From contig NC_092650.1 in the NCBI RefSeq assembly GCF_032118995.1, forward strand, positions 12,832,501 through 12,896,500: a stretch of DNA of 64,000 bases, read 5' to 3'. Numbering within the stretch: the first letter of the stretch is position 1; each line of letters starts with the position of its first letter. The stretch comes from Asterias amurensis. Taxonomy: Eukaryota > Echinodermata > Asteroidea > Forcipulatida > Asteriidae. Below are positions 46,059 through 58,109 of this stretch, piece by piece. The position numbers and the translations under genes are program-made. Below the pieces are notes generated by a model, which ran no database searches, was not told where the DNA came from, and saw nothing but the letters and a program-made list of their open reading frames with translations.

Positions 46059-46444
46059 TTAAAGGCAGTGGACTCTATTGGTAATTACTCAAAATAAATG
46101 TTAGCATAAAACCTTACTTTGTGACGAGTAATGGGGAGAGGTTGATGGTATAAAACATTGTGAGAAACGGCTCCCTCTGAAGTGCCATAGTTTTCGAGAA
46201 AAAAGTGATTTTCCATCAATTTGATTTCGAGACCTCAGATTTAGAGCTTGAGGTCTCGAAATCAACATCTAAACCCACACAATATCGTTTGACAAGGGTG
46301 GTTTTTTCTTTCATTATTATATCGCAACTTCGATGACCGATTGAGCTCAAAATTTCACAGGTTTGTTATTTTATGCATATGTTGAGATACATTAACTGTG
46401 AAGGCTAGTCTTTGACAGTTACCAATAGTGTCCACCGTCTGTAA
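46059..46444. mobile_element. family A TTAA element
   Basis: TTAAAGGCAGTGGACTCTAT to GTGTCCACCGTCTGTAA. ACCTTACAAAAAAAT(T/G)AA(T/G)GCAACAATG flanks it on both sides, so a flanking segment was duplicated. Confidence 0.9.
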
Positions 46445-46749
46445 ACCTTACAAAAAAATGAAGGCAACAATGTGTTCTCATTTGCTTCATTGGTTAACCG
46501 AGAGTTTTGATGATGACACCAATGTTAAATTGTATTGTAGATAGTGCTAACTGTTTTGAAATTCCTCGATGGAATTAAAGATCTAGATAAACATGAAGAC
46601 AAATTACTTCCTTGATAAATTATTCGTTACTAATCGATCCCCTGTAACATCCCATCGATTATTATGACGTCTCTTTATGGCACATTATTTGACAATAATC
46701 AGCTGTCCATATTATATTCCAATTATGTCAACATGTAAGGTGATTTATT

Positions 46750-47955
46750 GAGCATCCCCAGTGAATCATGAGGCATCCCCAGTGAATCATGGAACATCCC
46801 AGTGAATCATGGACCATCCCCGGTGAATCTTGGAGCATCCCCAGTGAATCATGGACCATCCCAGAGAGTTATGGAACATCCCAGTGAATCATGGACCATC
46901 CCCAGTGAATCTTGGAGCACCCCCAGTGAATCTTGGAGCATCCCCAGTGAATCACTGAGCATCCTCAGTGAATCTTATATTCCAATTATTTCAACATGTA
47001 AGGTGATTTATTGAGCATCCCCAGTGAATCATGGACCATTCCAGTGAGTTATGGAACATCCCAGTGAATCATGGACCATCCCCAGTGAATCTTGGATCAT
47101 CCTCAGTGAATCATTGAGCATGCCAGTGAATCATGAGGCATCCCCAGTGAATCATGGAACATCCCAGTGAATCATGGACCATCCCCGGTGAATCTTGGAG
47201 CATCCCCAGTGAATCATGGACCATCCCAGTGAGTTATGGAACATCCCAGTGAATCATGGACCATCCCCAGTGAATCTTGGAGCATCCCCAGTGAATCATG
47301 GAGCATCCCCAGTGAATCTTGGAGCATCCCCAGTGAATCACTGAGCATCCTCAGTGAATCTTGGAGCATCCAGTGAATCATGGACCATCCCCAGTGAATC
47401 ATGTACCATCCCCAGTGAATCTTGGAGCATCCCAGTGAATCATGGAGCATCCCCAGTGAATCTTAGAGCATTCCCAGTGAATCATGGACCATCCCCAGTG
47501 AATCATGGAACATTCCAGTGAATCATGGACCATCCCCAGTGAATCTTGGAGCATCCTCAGTGAATCATTGAGCATGCCAATGAATCATAAACCATCCTCA
47601 GTGAATCAAGGGAGCATCCCCAGTGAATCATGGAGCATCCCCGTTGAATCATGGACCATCCCCAGTGAATCATTGAACATCCCAATGAATTAAGGACCAT
47701 CCCCAGTGAATCTTGGAGCATCCCCAGTGAATCATGGAGCATCCCCAGTGAATCTTGGAGCATCCCCAGTGAATCATGGACCATCCCCAGTGAATCATGG
47801 ACCATCCTCGTCAATCATGGACCATCTTCAGTGAATTATGGACCATCCCCAGTATTATGGGCATCATCACCAGTGAATCATGGAGCATGCCAGTGAATTA
47901 TGGAACATCCCAGTGAGTCATGGACCATCCTAGTGAATTATGGACCATCCCCAGT
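46750..47955. repeat. 20/21-bp minisatellite, about 58 units
   Basis: Unit CATCCCCAGTGAATCATGGA with GAGCAT/GACCAT and ATCTTGG variants. There are higher-order copies: TATTCCAATTAT recurs 263 bp apart (about 46714 and 46977), and a block from about 46768 recurs about 363 bp later. Open frames with seven-residue repeats on both strands result from the 21-bp unit and are not genes. Confidence 0.95.
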
Positions 47956-49258
47956 ACAGACCTACCAAGTCTCACGCATTAGGCGTGAGACTCAAGCATT
48001 TGAGCTCTGTCTCACGCTCACACGCACAGCAACCATTTTCTCACGCATTGGGGCCAAATAAAAATAACGACAATGCATTGCAAAATCGCGCTCGACTGAC
48101 AAAAAACGCAATCTACAATGTTTGCACAATCTTCAGATTGCACGCAGTTTATTAGAACCATCAACTTGACCTGCCGTACAAACAGAGCGCAAGTTTGCAG
48201 ATTGCGCACGCTTTTGCTCTCCCAGCAGGTTCAGCTAAAATTGTATATTGTTATTCTACGGAGCCCAAGAGGGGACAGTGGAAGAAAATATATGCAGGGG
48301 CTAATTCGTTCGCAAGGTTTAGTAATCCGTTCGAACGGTTTAGTAATCCGTTCGAACGAATTAATAATCCGTTCAAACGGTTTAGTAATCCGTTCACATT
48401 GATTAATAATCCGTTCGAACGGTTTAGTAATCCGTTCGAACGAATTAATAACCCGTTCGCATGGTTCAGTAATCCGTTCGAACGAAATAGTAATCCGTTC
48501 GCACGGATTACTAATCCGTTCAAACGAATTAGCAATCCGTTCGAACGAATTAGTAATCCGTTCTCACAATTTAGTAATCCGTTCGAATGAAATAGTAAAT
48601 CGTTCGCACGGATTAATAATCCGTTCAAACGAATTAGCAATCCGTTCGAATGAATTAGTAATCCGTTTGCACGGTTTAGCCAAGGCATGAAATTGGGCTC
48701 ATTCGTTCGAACGGATTATTAAACCGTGCGAACGGATTACTAATTCGTTCAAACGGATTGCTAATTCGTTCGAACGGATAACTAAACCATGCAAACAGAT
48801 TAATAACTAAACCGTGGGAACGGATTATTAATTCGTTTGAACGGATTCCTAATTCGTTCGAACGACCTAATTCGTTCGAACGAATTAGCCCCTGCATATT
48901 TTTTTCTTACCACTGTCCCTTCCCGGACTTAGTATTATTCCTCTTCTCGAAGTTCTGTTGTCATCTTCAAACATTATTACGACGAAACAATTCCATCGAA
49001 CCCGCGGTTGTTTCGTACAGAGCGCTGGAAATCGACCAACGCTTGGAACGATCAAGGTGATGTACACCAGTGTACACCACTTTTCATGTTACCCGGCCAG
49101 TCGAGCCATGTAACATGCGTTTTTGTTGCGCGTCACGTGATTGGTTCTCGACCAACCAAACTTCACAGTTTGTTGCCGAGGTATAACAAGCGTTTTTGTT
49201 GCACTGCACGTGATTGGTTCTCGACCAATCAAACTTCGCAATTTGTACAGAGGTATAA
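47956..49258. mobile_element. 1.3-kb insertion splitting the minisatellite
   Basis: The minisatellite stops at 47955 and resumes near 49261 with GAATTATGGAACATTCCAG. The inserted sequence carries the hairpin array at 48272-48919 and a 71-bp duplication near its right end. No coding region recognised. Confidence 0.6.
48272..48919. repeat. giant hairpin made of 21-bp palindromic repeats
   Basis: GGGACAGTGG and ATATGCAGGGGCTAATTCG at the left reappear inverted at the right. Between them, the left arm (about 48298-48680) has about 18 units of AATCCGTTCGAACGAATTAGT. The right arm (about 48700-48896) has about nine units in reverse orientation. Units contain the self-complementary CGTTCGAACG. Frames encoding NPFERFS-type repeats are by-products. 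Confidence 0.9.
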
Positions 49259-49260
49259 CA
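49118..49260. repeat. 71-bp tandem duplication
   Basis: GCGTTTTTGTTGC followed by CACGTGATTGGTTCTCGACC occurs twice, each ending GAGGTATAACAA. Confidence 0.9.
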
Positions 49261-49455
49261 ATGAATTATGGAACATTCCAGTTAGTCATGGAGCATCCCC
49301 AGTGAATCTTGGAGCACCCTCAGTGAATTATGTAACACTGCCCAGTGAATCATGGAGCATATACCCAGTGATTTATGGACCATCCCCAGTGATTTATGGA
49401 CCATCCTCTTGAATCGTAGATCAACCTCGTGAATTATGGAGCATCTCAATAAATA
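49261..49455. repeat. minisatellite, right-hand block
   Basis: About nine diverged units of the 46750-47955 repeat continue after the insertion. Confidence 0.88.
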
Positions 49456-50807
49456 AAGTATCAAATCCGCTATTTATATGGAAGTAGCAGACGGGATCGT
49501 GGTCACATGGAATGGGGATGCATGGTGCCTCAATAAGTTCACCAAAAAACACACATTAAAAATGAAGACGGAAACAAAGACAAATCATTGCATTTTGCTT
49601 TAATTTCGCCACAATGCAAAAACAGCAACATCTCAGTTAACTTCATCATGTTTTTTGTTTTATTCGAATAACATAATTATGTAAACAAAGTCATTCTTAA
49701 AACACACGAAAGACTTAGGCGAGTTTTTATTAAACTCTTTATTTCGTTAATCATTAGTGTTGCGTAATTTCTTTTTTTGTTTTTTGTTACTTTGATACAA
49801 TTAATTTAAATATGTTGTACGGTGTAACACAATGGGGGTCGAGTTCACCATAAGGTGGACCAAGGACTTTTATGTCATAGGAAGTGCAATATCTTTATAG
49901 CAAACCAGTACACTCATTGTTTCTAAAACCTTTTGATAAAGTCTTTGAGTCCACCCGACTGAAAACTCTCAAAAATACCTCGGGAACAATTTGTTTAAGT
50001 GTAATAAATATCTCTATAACCAATATTACTCAATGCTTACTTATAATTTATTTCAGACGGTTATAAAGAATGCTTTAAAGCGTTGTGTGCAGTTTTACAT
50101 TGATTCATTATTGACCAATCAGCAGGCACATACATTAATGTTAAGTGGAATGGTTTGAACGGTACCCTTAAGGTTTAAATTGCTCACAACTAGTGTATAC
50201 AGATGCGGGAACCACGACAGACCACACTACACAATATTAGAGTCAATAACAGCTTACAATGTCTTGTTATTTAAATGGCAATAACTTCTGCTGATCACAA
50301 GCGCCACCCTGAATTTCGAACACGTTTTGAAAAGACATCGTCCAAAATGGGAACTAGGCGGGACTCGAACTAAAACCTTCTTAAAAGAGCGTGGTGCCTC
50401 AACATCGGCTAAGATCAATATGTAACGTTGTTAAAGTTTCCAAATACGAATCACATCAATTGAAGCAATGACGTTTCAATTTATTTTCATGTTGAAATTC
50501 TAAGTAATGATGAACCTTTGATTAACAGTTTTTATGTTATTATATACTTTATCAACCTTCTTGATGTCACAATGTCAAACTCAAAGTGTGCTTGCCCCTT
50601 AGTCTGAAAAACTTTAACTTATTATGTTAATTTGTTAATTGATGTTTGCAAAAAAATTACTGTTGAAACACCGATGTCAGTTTTTAGAAGTTTGTTAGAA
50701 CAAACAAAGTTTATTATTATTTTAATTTATTCTACAAATTTCCAAGACCCTTAAAGAGCTGTATAGACGAATGCAACACCATTGAAATAAAGCATTTCTT
50801 TTTACAT
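49456..50807. other. intergenic, nothing firm
   Basis: AGGCGGGACTCGAACTAAAA (about 50348) read on the minus strand resembles a tRNA or SINE B box, but no tRNA fold or SINE body follows. Confidence 0.3.
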
Positions 50808-51054
50808 GGGCCCAATTTCATAGAGCTGCTAAGCACCAAAATTTGCTTAGCATGAAATTTCTTCCTTGATAAAAACAGGATTACCAACAAAATTTCCATT
50901 TTTTGCATATTGTTTGTTACTGGTATTCAGCTGTTGTTTGCTTTTCCTGAAGAACATGTGAACATTTTGTTGTTAATCTTGTTTTTATCAAGGAAGAAAT
51001 TCCTTGATTTGCTAAGCAAATTTTTGTGCATAACATAGCTATGAAATTGGGCCC
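50808..51054. mobile_element. family E hairpin element
   Basis: GGGCCCAATTTCATAGAGCT and inverse AGCTATGAAATTGGGCCC; AATTTCTTCCTTGATAAAAA is also inverted inside. Confidence 0.88.
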
Positions 51055-51731
51055 AGAACACTCCAGAAGCCCTACATTGTTGCCACAGTGCAGTCAGATA
51101 ACAGGGAGGTTTTTTACAGACTTTACAGAAACTGTACATCCAACCTTATTATTCTTAATCAAATTAACTGCTGACACCCCACACTTAGTTCAAATTTTGT
51201 AATCATCCAAAGTGTTTAAGGTTATTAAGACTCTCTGCTTTCCAAAGCACTAATACTTTAGCTTTGCTGTCACGGATTGTGACTTCGAAAATAGGTTTCC
51301 CGTTTATATTTAAAATTGCCTTTTTCTCTTTAATCAGAAGGTATTTCGTACGGTACCATTACAGAATACCTTTGAAAAGATTATTTGTACATCATTTACT
51401 TTTTAAAAGTAATTTATTTAATTCCATTCACTTATAAGCACTCGGTGCCGAGATATGCGTCATATTCAGTCTTATTGTTTTCGTTATTTAATATAGTCAG
51501 CTACTTTCGTATACTCTGATTACACTATAATGTTTTGTATCTACATTTTGAAACCTTCCTTTTATTATACAGAATTTATACAAACATTTGTTAAAAATGT
51601 ATACTCCATGTTGATGTTTTTCTTGTTGTTTTTTTGAACCAAAAATGTGCACATTACTGTTCCGATATTTCCAAACAATGGGATGAATTCTGGAATACTC
51701 CTCTCATTGTAGATCCGACCACGGTTTGATA
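51055..51731. other. intergenic, nothing recognised
   Basis: No repeat or gene seen. Confidence 0.4.
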
Positions 51732-51860
51732 GGCCGTGTCCGAAACGGCGACTTCGGCTACAGCTACGGCTAGATCGCCCGCGTCTACCTATTCTTCAAC
51801 ACTGGTAGACGCGCTGATCTAGACGTAGCTGTAGCCGAAGTAGTCGTTTCGGACACGGCC
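51732..51860. mobile_element. family K GC-rich hairpin element
   Basis: GGCCGTGTCCGAAACGGCGA and inverse CGTTTCGGACACGGCC; inner arms GGCTACAGCTACGGCTAGAT and its inverse. 129 bp. Confidence 0.88.
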
Positions 51861-51995
51861 ATAGAATCAATGCACTCCTGACTTCAGGTTCCGGAAATCC
51901 GGGTATCTTTTTAGGACCCACGTCTGGGTTAGGCTGGTTGAAAATAATATGTGATTTGACACGGATTAGTAACGTCAGTTTGACATCACTTTCAG

Positions 51996-52140
51996 TTAGG
52001 CGGGATCCGAATTGGCGGCTACGGCTACGGCTACGGCCGGATCACCGCGTCATCATGCATTGAAGTATAGGACGCCCTCAGCAACACCCCTGGCAACGGT
52101 CGTAGCCGCAGCCATAGCCACCAATTTGGAAACGGCCTTA
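51996..52140. mobile_element. family K-like hairpin element
   Basis: TTAGGCGGGATCCGAATTGG with (GGCTAC)n-like arm, mirrored by GTAGCCGCAGCCATAGCC and CCAATTTGGAAACGGCCTTA. Confidence 0.8.
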
Positions 52141-52637
52141 GTTTGACACAGAGGCTCCGGATTAAACTGGGTCAGTTCCGACCGAGAGTTTTTTTGTAAG
52201 CTCAGTCATTAACCGATTTCACTTCAGCAGCACTGAATGAATAGAGTTGGATATTACAATGACTTATTGAAGGGTTGAAATCGATCATCATGGAATATGC
52301 ATCTTTAAGGTATGATTTCGGAAGACCCTGATTATCGTATAATTATAATGTCAACGTTTCCCATTTATCAATACTTAACTTTTACTCTGAACAGTTGCAA
52401 TATTTTCTTCGGCAACCATGTCCACTATTGACTGAAAACTCGTTAAGTATAGTTTTAAGAGTTTCCCATTCGCGAATGGTTCCATTGGAAGCTTAAAGCG
52501 TTGATGGCGTAGATTTATGAGAGTCATTCGCACATGAATCTCCATCCAGTCCAAGTTACATTGACTCTACGTCTTTAAAAATATATGTTGCTGGGTTTCG
52601 AGTGGCGTCAAAAAAAGGGGGGAAGGTCTTTGATGGA
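52141..52637. other. intergenic, nothing recognised
   Basis: No repeat or gene seen. Confidence 0.4.
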
Positions 52638-53013
52638 TTAAAGATGCTATGTCAGAATTTTGGCCGATTTGACCCCAAAATTTTGATTTACAATTCAATA
52701 GGTATTTTGATAGGGGTCGAGAAAGTTACAAGCTTTCATTTGAGCCATTGCTCGAAAAAGTCCGCCAGTTATTAGTAGCAGTGAAATAAAGTGCACAAAA
52801 TTAGTTTTTGTCGGGAACCCGACAATATATCACGTGACCAATTCTTATGTGTTTTATAAGAAACGTTTTACATTTTTGTCATGGTTCCTGACCATTAAAA
52901 TAAAAGTTAAACTTTTTTTTTCGTTAGGGCGGGTGATACTCTTTGAAATACCATTCACTCAAAAAATCTATTTTTTAATGTTTGGGGCCAAAAATCTGAC
53001 ATAACATCTTTAA
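52638..53013. mobile_element. family L TTAA hairpin element
   Basis: TTAAAGATGCTATGTCAGAA and inverse CTGACATAACATCTTTAA, with GGCC and CCAAAATTTTG-like inner matches. 376 bp, single copy here. Confidence 0.85.
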
Positions 53014-55952
53014 CGAACAGTATGAAATAATTGTAAACACCAAAACATCCAACCATAACAATTTCCCCGTACATGTTTATGGAGGGAAAGTTGGCAATTT
53101 CTGCCTATATTTAGTTTTTATTTGATAATCAAATTTTAAATACCGTTGATAGTTAGTGAAACCATTTTGTATGATTGTCTACCACTGGGCCACGGTGGCA
53201 ACATTTGAGGAATAATTATACAGAAATAAGCCTGGGTGTAATACTGTTTATCTCATCAATTTGGAATAAAACAAATGATGATGAATTCCATAACTCCCAA
53301 ACACCTTGAACAAAATACGAGGAACTGCGCGGGGTGTATCGCAAAAACAAAAATGCTGAATACAAATAACAAAATATTTCTTTGAAGTACAAATCTTAAC
53401 CATAAACCCCAAACGCAGCGACTATTCACACCGTGATCAAAATCAAAACAGTCAACGTGAGTGTTTTGTTTATTGAAATTCGGGTATTTTTTTCACCGCC
53501 TCAATCATCCAACTAAATTTATGCAATAGGTGAACTTTTTTCACCAACATTCATTTTGAGTTCTTGAAGGGAAGTGCTCCGGAAAAATGACCGTAGCCCA
53601 TATAGAAAATATTCAAGAATTCGGATTAGTGTACACTCTCCTTTTACTGTTGCCAGTATACTCTGGAGTTAAAAATCTGTTGAATATTTCAGTTTTTGAA
53701 TCAGCCAGTGTCTGTGGACATGTGATTTATTAATGTAACGGTATGCTTTGATGTACTCATGGCCGCCTGTAATTCGTATGCAGCCAGTAGCCATAAGGGA
53801 TTGGCGTATGTTTTCCTCTGAAAATAATCCTCGTTAATAACATTCTAAATAATAAAATGCGGATTTATAATCCATTAACACGGCTTATGAAATCCTTCTA
53901 GACGTAATGGGTTTATGGATGAATAAAGAAAAGAAGTTTTACCCGCTTTACTATATAAATCCGTTACTACGATTTCACATAAGTTCGGTAATATCTTATA
54001 ATGAACCGCTTTTAGATATTGAGCTCGTTTACATTTTTTTATGGACAACTTAATATTGGTAAACTTATAATACTTCAATAACACACAGGAAAATTGGGTC
54101 AAGCTCATCTCTTCCAAGAGGTTTAAATTACCATCCATTCCAAGTTGATGACGCCCAAAATGACGCTAGATCACCCACAGCGGGCGCTGATTTAACAGTT
54201 TGCATTGTTAAAATTTATGTCAAAGTTGTAGTTGCAGACTGCAACTTGCAGTCAAACCTCTCGATACACACCACACACAATCTACAGTTCTCGAGCTACT
54301 CATCACTTGATGCATGATATCTCATTCGAGAATCCATACAAAATCCCACCTGAGCGCAGCCCCCTCCCAGCCCTTCCTCGACTCGCCCCGTACTCTGACC
54401 CAACCAAGTTGATACAACACAATTAGGGTTTGCATTTATCTATACACTTCAAATTGCATATTTTTTGTTAAAAACACAAAATAAGAAAATTAATATTCAA
54501 ATACATATTTGTACAAAATGCACTTTTGCGGTGAATAAAAATGGCAAGCAACTTGTTCCAAATCTCAATTAAATAAACGTATAAATATAAGGCCCTGAAT
54601 TAGATTTACAAAAAGGGTTCATAAATACACAAAACTCTGAGCTATTTTTTCGGAACTTTTCGAGAAAAAAAAATACAAACAAATAACTTCAAACCAAAAC
54701 ACAAGATTAACCAAAATCTAAGGAAGATCATAATGGTGTTCAAATTTTACATCAATAAATCAGACAATTTAAGTGGGTATAGTTATGAAAAATGCAAATT
54801 ACATTCTACAATAGTTTGGTCTCAAAACATCTTCTTCAAAACAACAATTACTATTGACAACTGTGTAAACATATTAATAATTGATCAGCAATAGAAATCT
54901 TCATGGAAAGTGTGCAGGGCTCTTTTTTGACGTTGTTCCATAAAGAAGTTACTTTCGCGATTGTTTCCATGATTAAATGAACACATTGCTAATGCTGGAA
55001 AGAAATTGCTCTTATGTATGTTGAGGGCGCACCTATCCTACAATGTCAACGAAAGGGCAAATTGCACATAGCAGTAGGGATGGAGTATCTAAATTACCAT
55101 AATAAAATGAGTTTCAAGGATTGAGCAATTCGTCCTCACGATTTACAAACAAGTTTACACGAAGTGTTGACGCAAGTTTACACCAAGTGTTGACGCGTTT
55201 TCACAAGTTGCTTATTCATGAGAGGCCGCTTTATTCTTTCCCGGCCCATGCTATAGGTTTTTACCGACTTTGTTCGAATAATTTCTCCGGATTACTCGAA
55301 CCAATTGTTCTGTATGGAGAGAATGTTTAAAAGGAGTTCGGTCCGGATTTTTGAATGAAGAAAACTTGTACAGAATTTAAAGAAAAGGTGGGTATAATAT
55401 TAATTAAACATAAAATGTAATGCCATTTTCAAAAACTGGTATTTGGCCTCCCTCTTTGGTCACTGCATGGCTATCTCCTCCAGTCCAATTTTCGTTCCTT
55501 ATTTATACAGCTACTTATTCAAAGTTACATTGCAAAGTGCACCTCTCAACATTTCGTGTTCATACGAAACCATGTTTTTTAACAATCAAAATATGTCTAC
55601 CTAATAAATGTTATTCATTCTTTTTGTCAGTTATTGCCTGCGGTTAACCATGTTAAAGACTTCATTCTACTGCTTTTCAAAACTGGAATGTTGACATGAA
55701 ATTTGAACTTAAACCTTAAGTCATACTTCTGAACTAACTAATGACAATACCAGTATGGTTTAGTTTAATGATTTATTTAAAACTTTTAATTTAATTTGTC
55801 TCGCTGCATTCGAACCAATACAAAGACAAGGTAAAACATTTTGGTGAAGGACAAGTAGGTTATCAATATTGTTATGTAATACAACAGGAACTTGAATGAT
55901 GTCAGCTTTTAAAAATAATACTTTTAGTAATTTTCTGTATTAAAACGTCATA
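53014..55952. other. long stretch, no gene recognised
   Basis: An 87-codon minus-strand frame (53875-54138) and a 75-codon plus-strand frame (55420-55647) have no recognisable features. AAGTTTACAC(C/G)AAGTGTTGACGC is duplicated near 55150-55197. Confidence 0.35.
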
Positions 55953-56058
55953 GGTCAACCGAAGAAGAGTTTGGTTTGAATGTCTACATGTGCGAACACT
56001 ACACCACAATTCACAAGGTTACTGGTGTCCAAAGCAATGCACCACACCACGAGGTGCC
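55953..56058 (+). CDS. candidate internal exon
   Basis: Bounded by ACGTCATAG|GTCAACC and GTGCCG|GTAAGC. Two plus-strand frames are open: one reads STEEEFGLNVYMCEHY, the other RRVWFECLHVRTLHHN then YWCPKQC. The minus strand is closed. It could join in phase to 56982-57048. No family recognised. Confidence 0.25.
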
Positions 56059-56163
56059 GGTAAGCATTGAGACACTATTTTTGAAAGGCATCATGTTGCG
56101 ATGGACAAGTTGGAAATGCCAATGACACGAGACTTACAATACTTTTATTGCAAGTGCATAATC

Positions 56164-56416
56164 GGGGCCCAATTTCATTGCTCTGCTTACCGTAAGCACA
56201 TAATCGGCGCTTACGGAAGCAGGGAATTCTGTGCTTACGGCAAGCGTATTTCACGGGTTAGAATCGAATTTTGGCTTCTGCGCGTGCGTACTCCACGTTA
56301 CTAGGCATTCTACGCTTACAAGGCTAGCACACACATTCGGCGCTTGCACGTAAGCGGGGAATCGTGCTCGTAAACACAGAATTCGACGGTAAGCAAGAAG
56401 CCATGAAGTTGGGCCC
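56164..56416. mobile_element. family F hairpin element
   Basis: GGGGCCCAATTTCATTGCTC and inverse AGCCATGAAGTTGGGCCC with repeated GCTTACGG and GTAAGC motifs, closely matching the copy at 16217. Confidence 0.88.
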
Positions 56417-56647
56417 TGATGTCACACTTCGAGGTTCCTGAATAATGGCCGGCAGATACCTGCCTGGCCGGATGCTGCCAGATGTACCTTTGACCTTTAC
56501 ATTCATTTCACGTCTTGCAGCCGTACATACTTGCAGCCGTACGTACAAACCTGACGAGAGCTAAACGAACGATCACACTCGCCCTCTCGTGGTGACGGCA
56601 TGCAACTCAAGTCACCCCCAAGTGACCCACTCCAAAAGCAGGGCACT

Positions 56648-56672
56648 GGGGGGGGGGGGGGGGGAGGGGGGC
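56648..56672. repeat. poly-G tract
   Basis: About 25 G interrupted by one A. It sits in a GC-rich segment (about 56550-56760) with AGCTAAACGA motifs like those of family G. Confidence 0.85.
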
Positions 56673-56981
56673 TTACCCGGGTGAGCCCCGTCAAAGCTAT
56701 TCGAACCAACCGGGGCAGACCGGGGTGACCAAGCGAAGCTAAACGATGGCACCCTATGCTTGGGGCAAGTTCGATCAGCGACCATTTTGTAGAAACCACT
56801 ACAGTCTACCCGCAACCCATGCGTTTTAATGAGGTTTGCTCGATTTTATCTGCAGTGTTTGGTGTGGTTTTTCATGCGTGACCTAGGTTTGAATAATAGT
56901 GAACTTATGCCCTACATCCAACTTGCTCTTAGTTAATGTTTTACCTTGTCTTTGAATCTAACTCTGCTCTCTTGTGTTGAC

Positions 56982-57048
56982 AGATTATTTTGTTACAATT
57001 TTTTTCTGCAATCGACAACAATGCAACACGTAGTTTTTTGGTTACAGG
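56982..57048 (+). CDS. candidate short exon
   Basis: Between TGTGTTGACAG and GGTTACAG|GTAATA. In the frame joined to 55953-56058 it reads IILLQFFSAIDNNATRSFL. Its leftover phase also fits the acceptor at 57710. Weak: short, AT-rich, no family. Confidence 0.2.
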
Positions 57049-57727
57049 TAATATACGTTTATATAACTGCACACAACACATGGGTTCGTATTAAGTGCGT
57101 GACATAAAACAACACGCCTCGTTACATATTATGTAATATTTTTCCTTTATACTTGTCATTTTTAATCATTTTTGGTTGCTGCTTTACGTGTTCACAATAC
57201 CAAACATTATTTTATGTGTTTTTTCACGATGGGCAGTGCATTAGAATACATACACACTATACAACGCATTGACGTCACATTCCATAGATAGAACAAGGCA
57301 ATAGTTGTTAAGCTCATGACGCTATAGGGCTCAATATTTCCTCTAAATTGTTTAGCATTTTTAGTTACATCTCTACCGGTATATGATATATAATGAACGG
57401 TACACCTGCGTTTGATAACCATCAATAAGGGCTTAATGTTCTTAATTATTATTTGTTTTAATTTACAAATAAGAATAATCTTCCGAACAAATTGTTAAAG
57501 TACAAAAATAATGTTAATTTCATTAAAAGCATTTTAAAGAAATTACCTACTATAATAAATCATTATTAATGTTGGACAATTCAAATTGTTAAAATAATAA
57601 AGCACCAAAAATAATACTCTAACTACACGTGCCCAACTGGCCCGGGTGCCCTTGCTGCCCGACCGGCAAACATTGCATTAGCTGTGACGTGTCTGCCTCC
57701 TGTCTCTGCAGGTACTGTGGGACGTAC

Positions 57728-57848
57728 CTTGATTGGTGGAGTCCCACCACAATGCAGTGCTACAAAGATAATGGTGAAGATGACGGCACCTGACATCAGT
57801 ATACCGAATGCCTCGGTTCGCTTACTTCTCACTAGTTTGTCAGCTAGA
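57728..57848 (-). CDS. candidate exon encoding a transmembrane helix
   Basis: On the minus strand, acceptor TATTTTTTATATCTAG and donor ATCAAG|GTACGT bound a frame with a basic lead (KLVRSKRTEAF), a helix-like ILMSGAVIFTIIFVALHC, and GGTPPIK. It looks like a type II or signal-anchor exon. A competing plus-strand reading starts after CTCCTGTCTCTGCAG (57710) and also stays open. I cannot settle the strand; the minus reading has the more protein-like composition. Confidence 0.35.
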
Positions 57849-58109
57849 TATAAAAAATATAAAAAGAAGAGTGTTATTGACCATAAACATGAGCAGTTCG
57901 TTAAGAATGATGACAGACGGCGCCACGCATGAAGTGATGTTTGATTTATTGAAAATAATATCCACATTCTCAAGCTCCCTAATGCTCACACAAAATTTAT
58001 TGCAAATTTATGGCAGGCTGCAAATCCTGCATTCATTGGGATACGGAGAAATGCGCATTGCCGAATGTGGGCCCTTAAACCATAACCATTATGGTTGCCA
58101 TTATGATGG

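Noticed and set aside
47214..47814. Seven-residue repeat frames (HDSLGML type)
   Set aside because: By-product of the 21-bp minisatellite unit.
46750..47955. CRISPR-like regularly spaced repeat array
   Set aside because: Units are contiguous with no unique spacers, lengths vary between 20 and 21 bp, and the DNA is clearly animal with spliced genes.
48195..48688. Repeat-protein frames NPFERFS (plus) and NGLLIRS (minus)
   Set aside because: Open on both strands only because the repeat unit is 21 bp. No start context, splice sites or neighbouring coding sequence.
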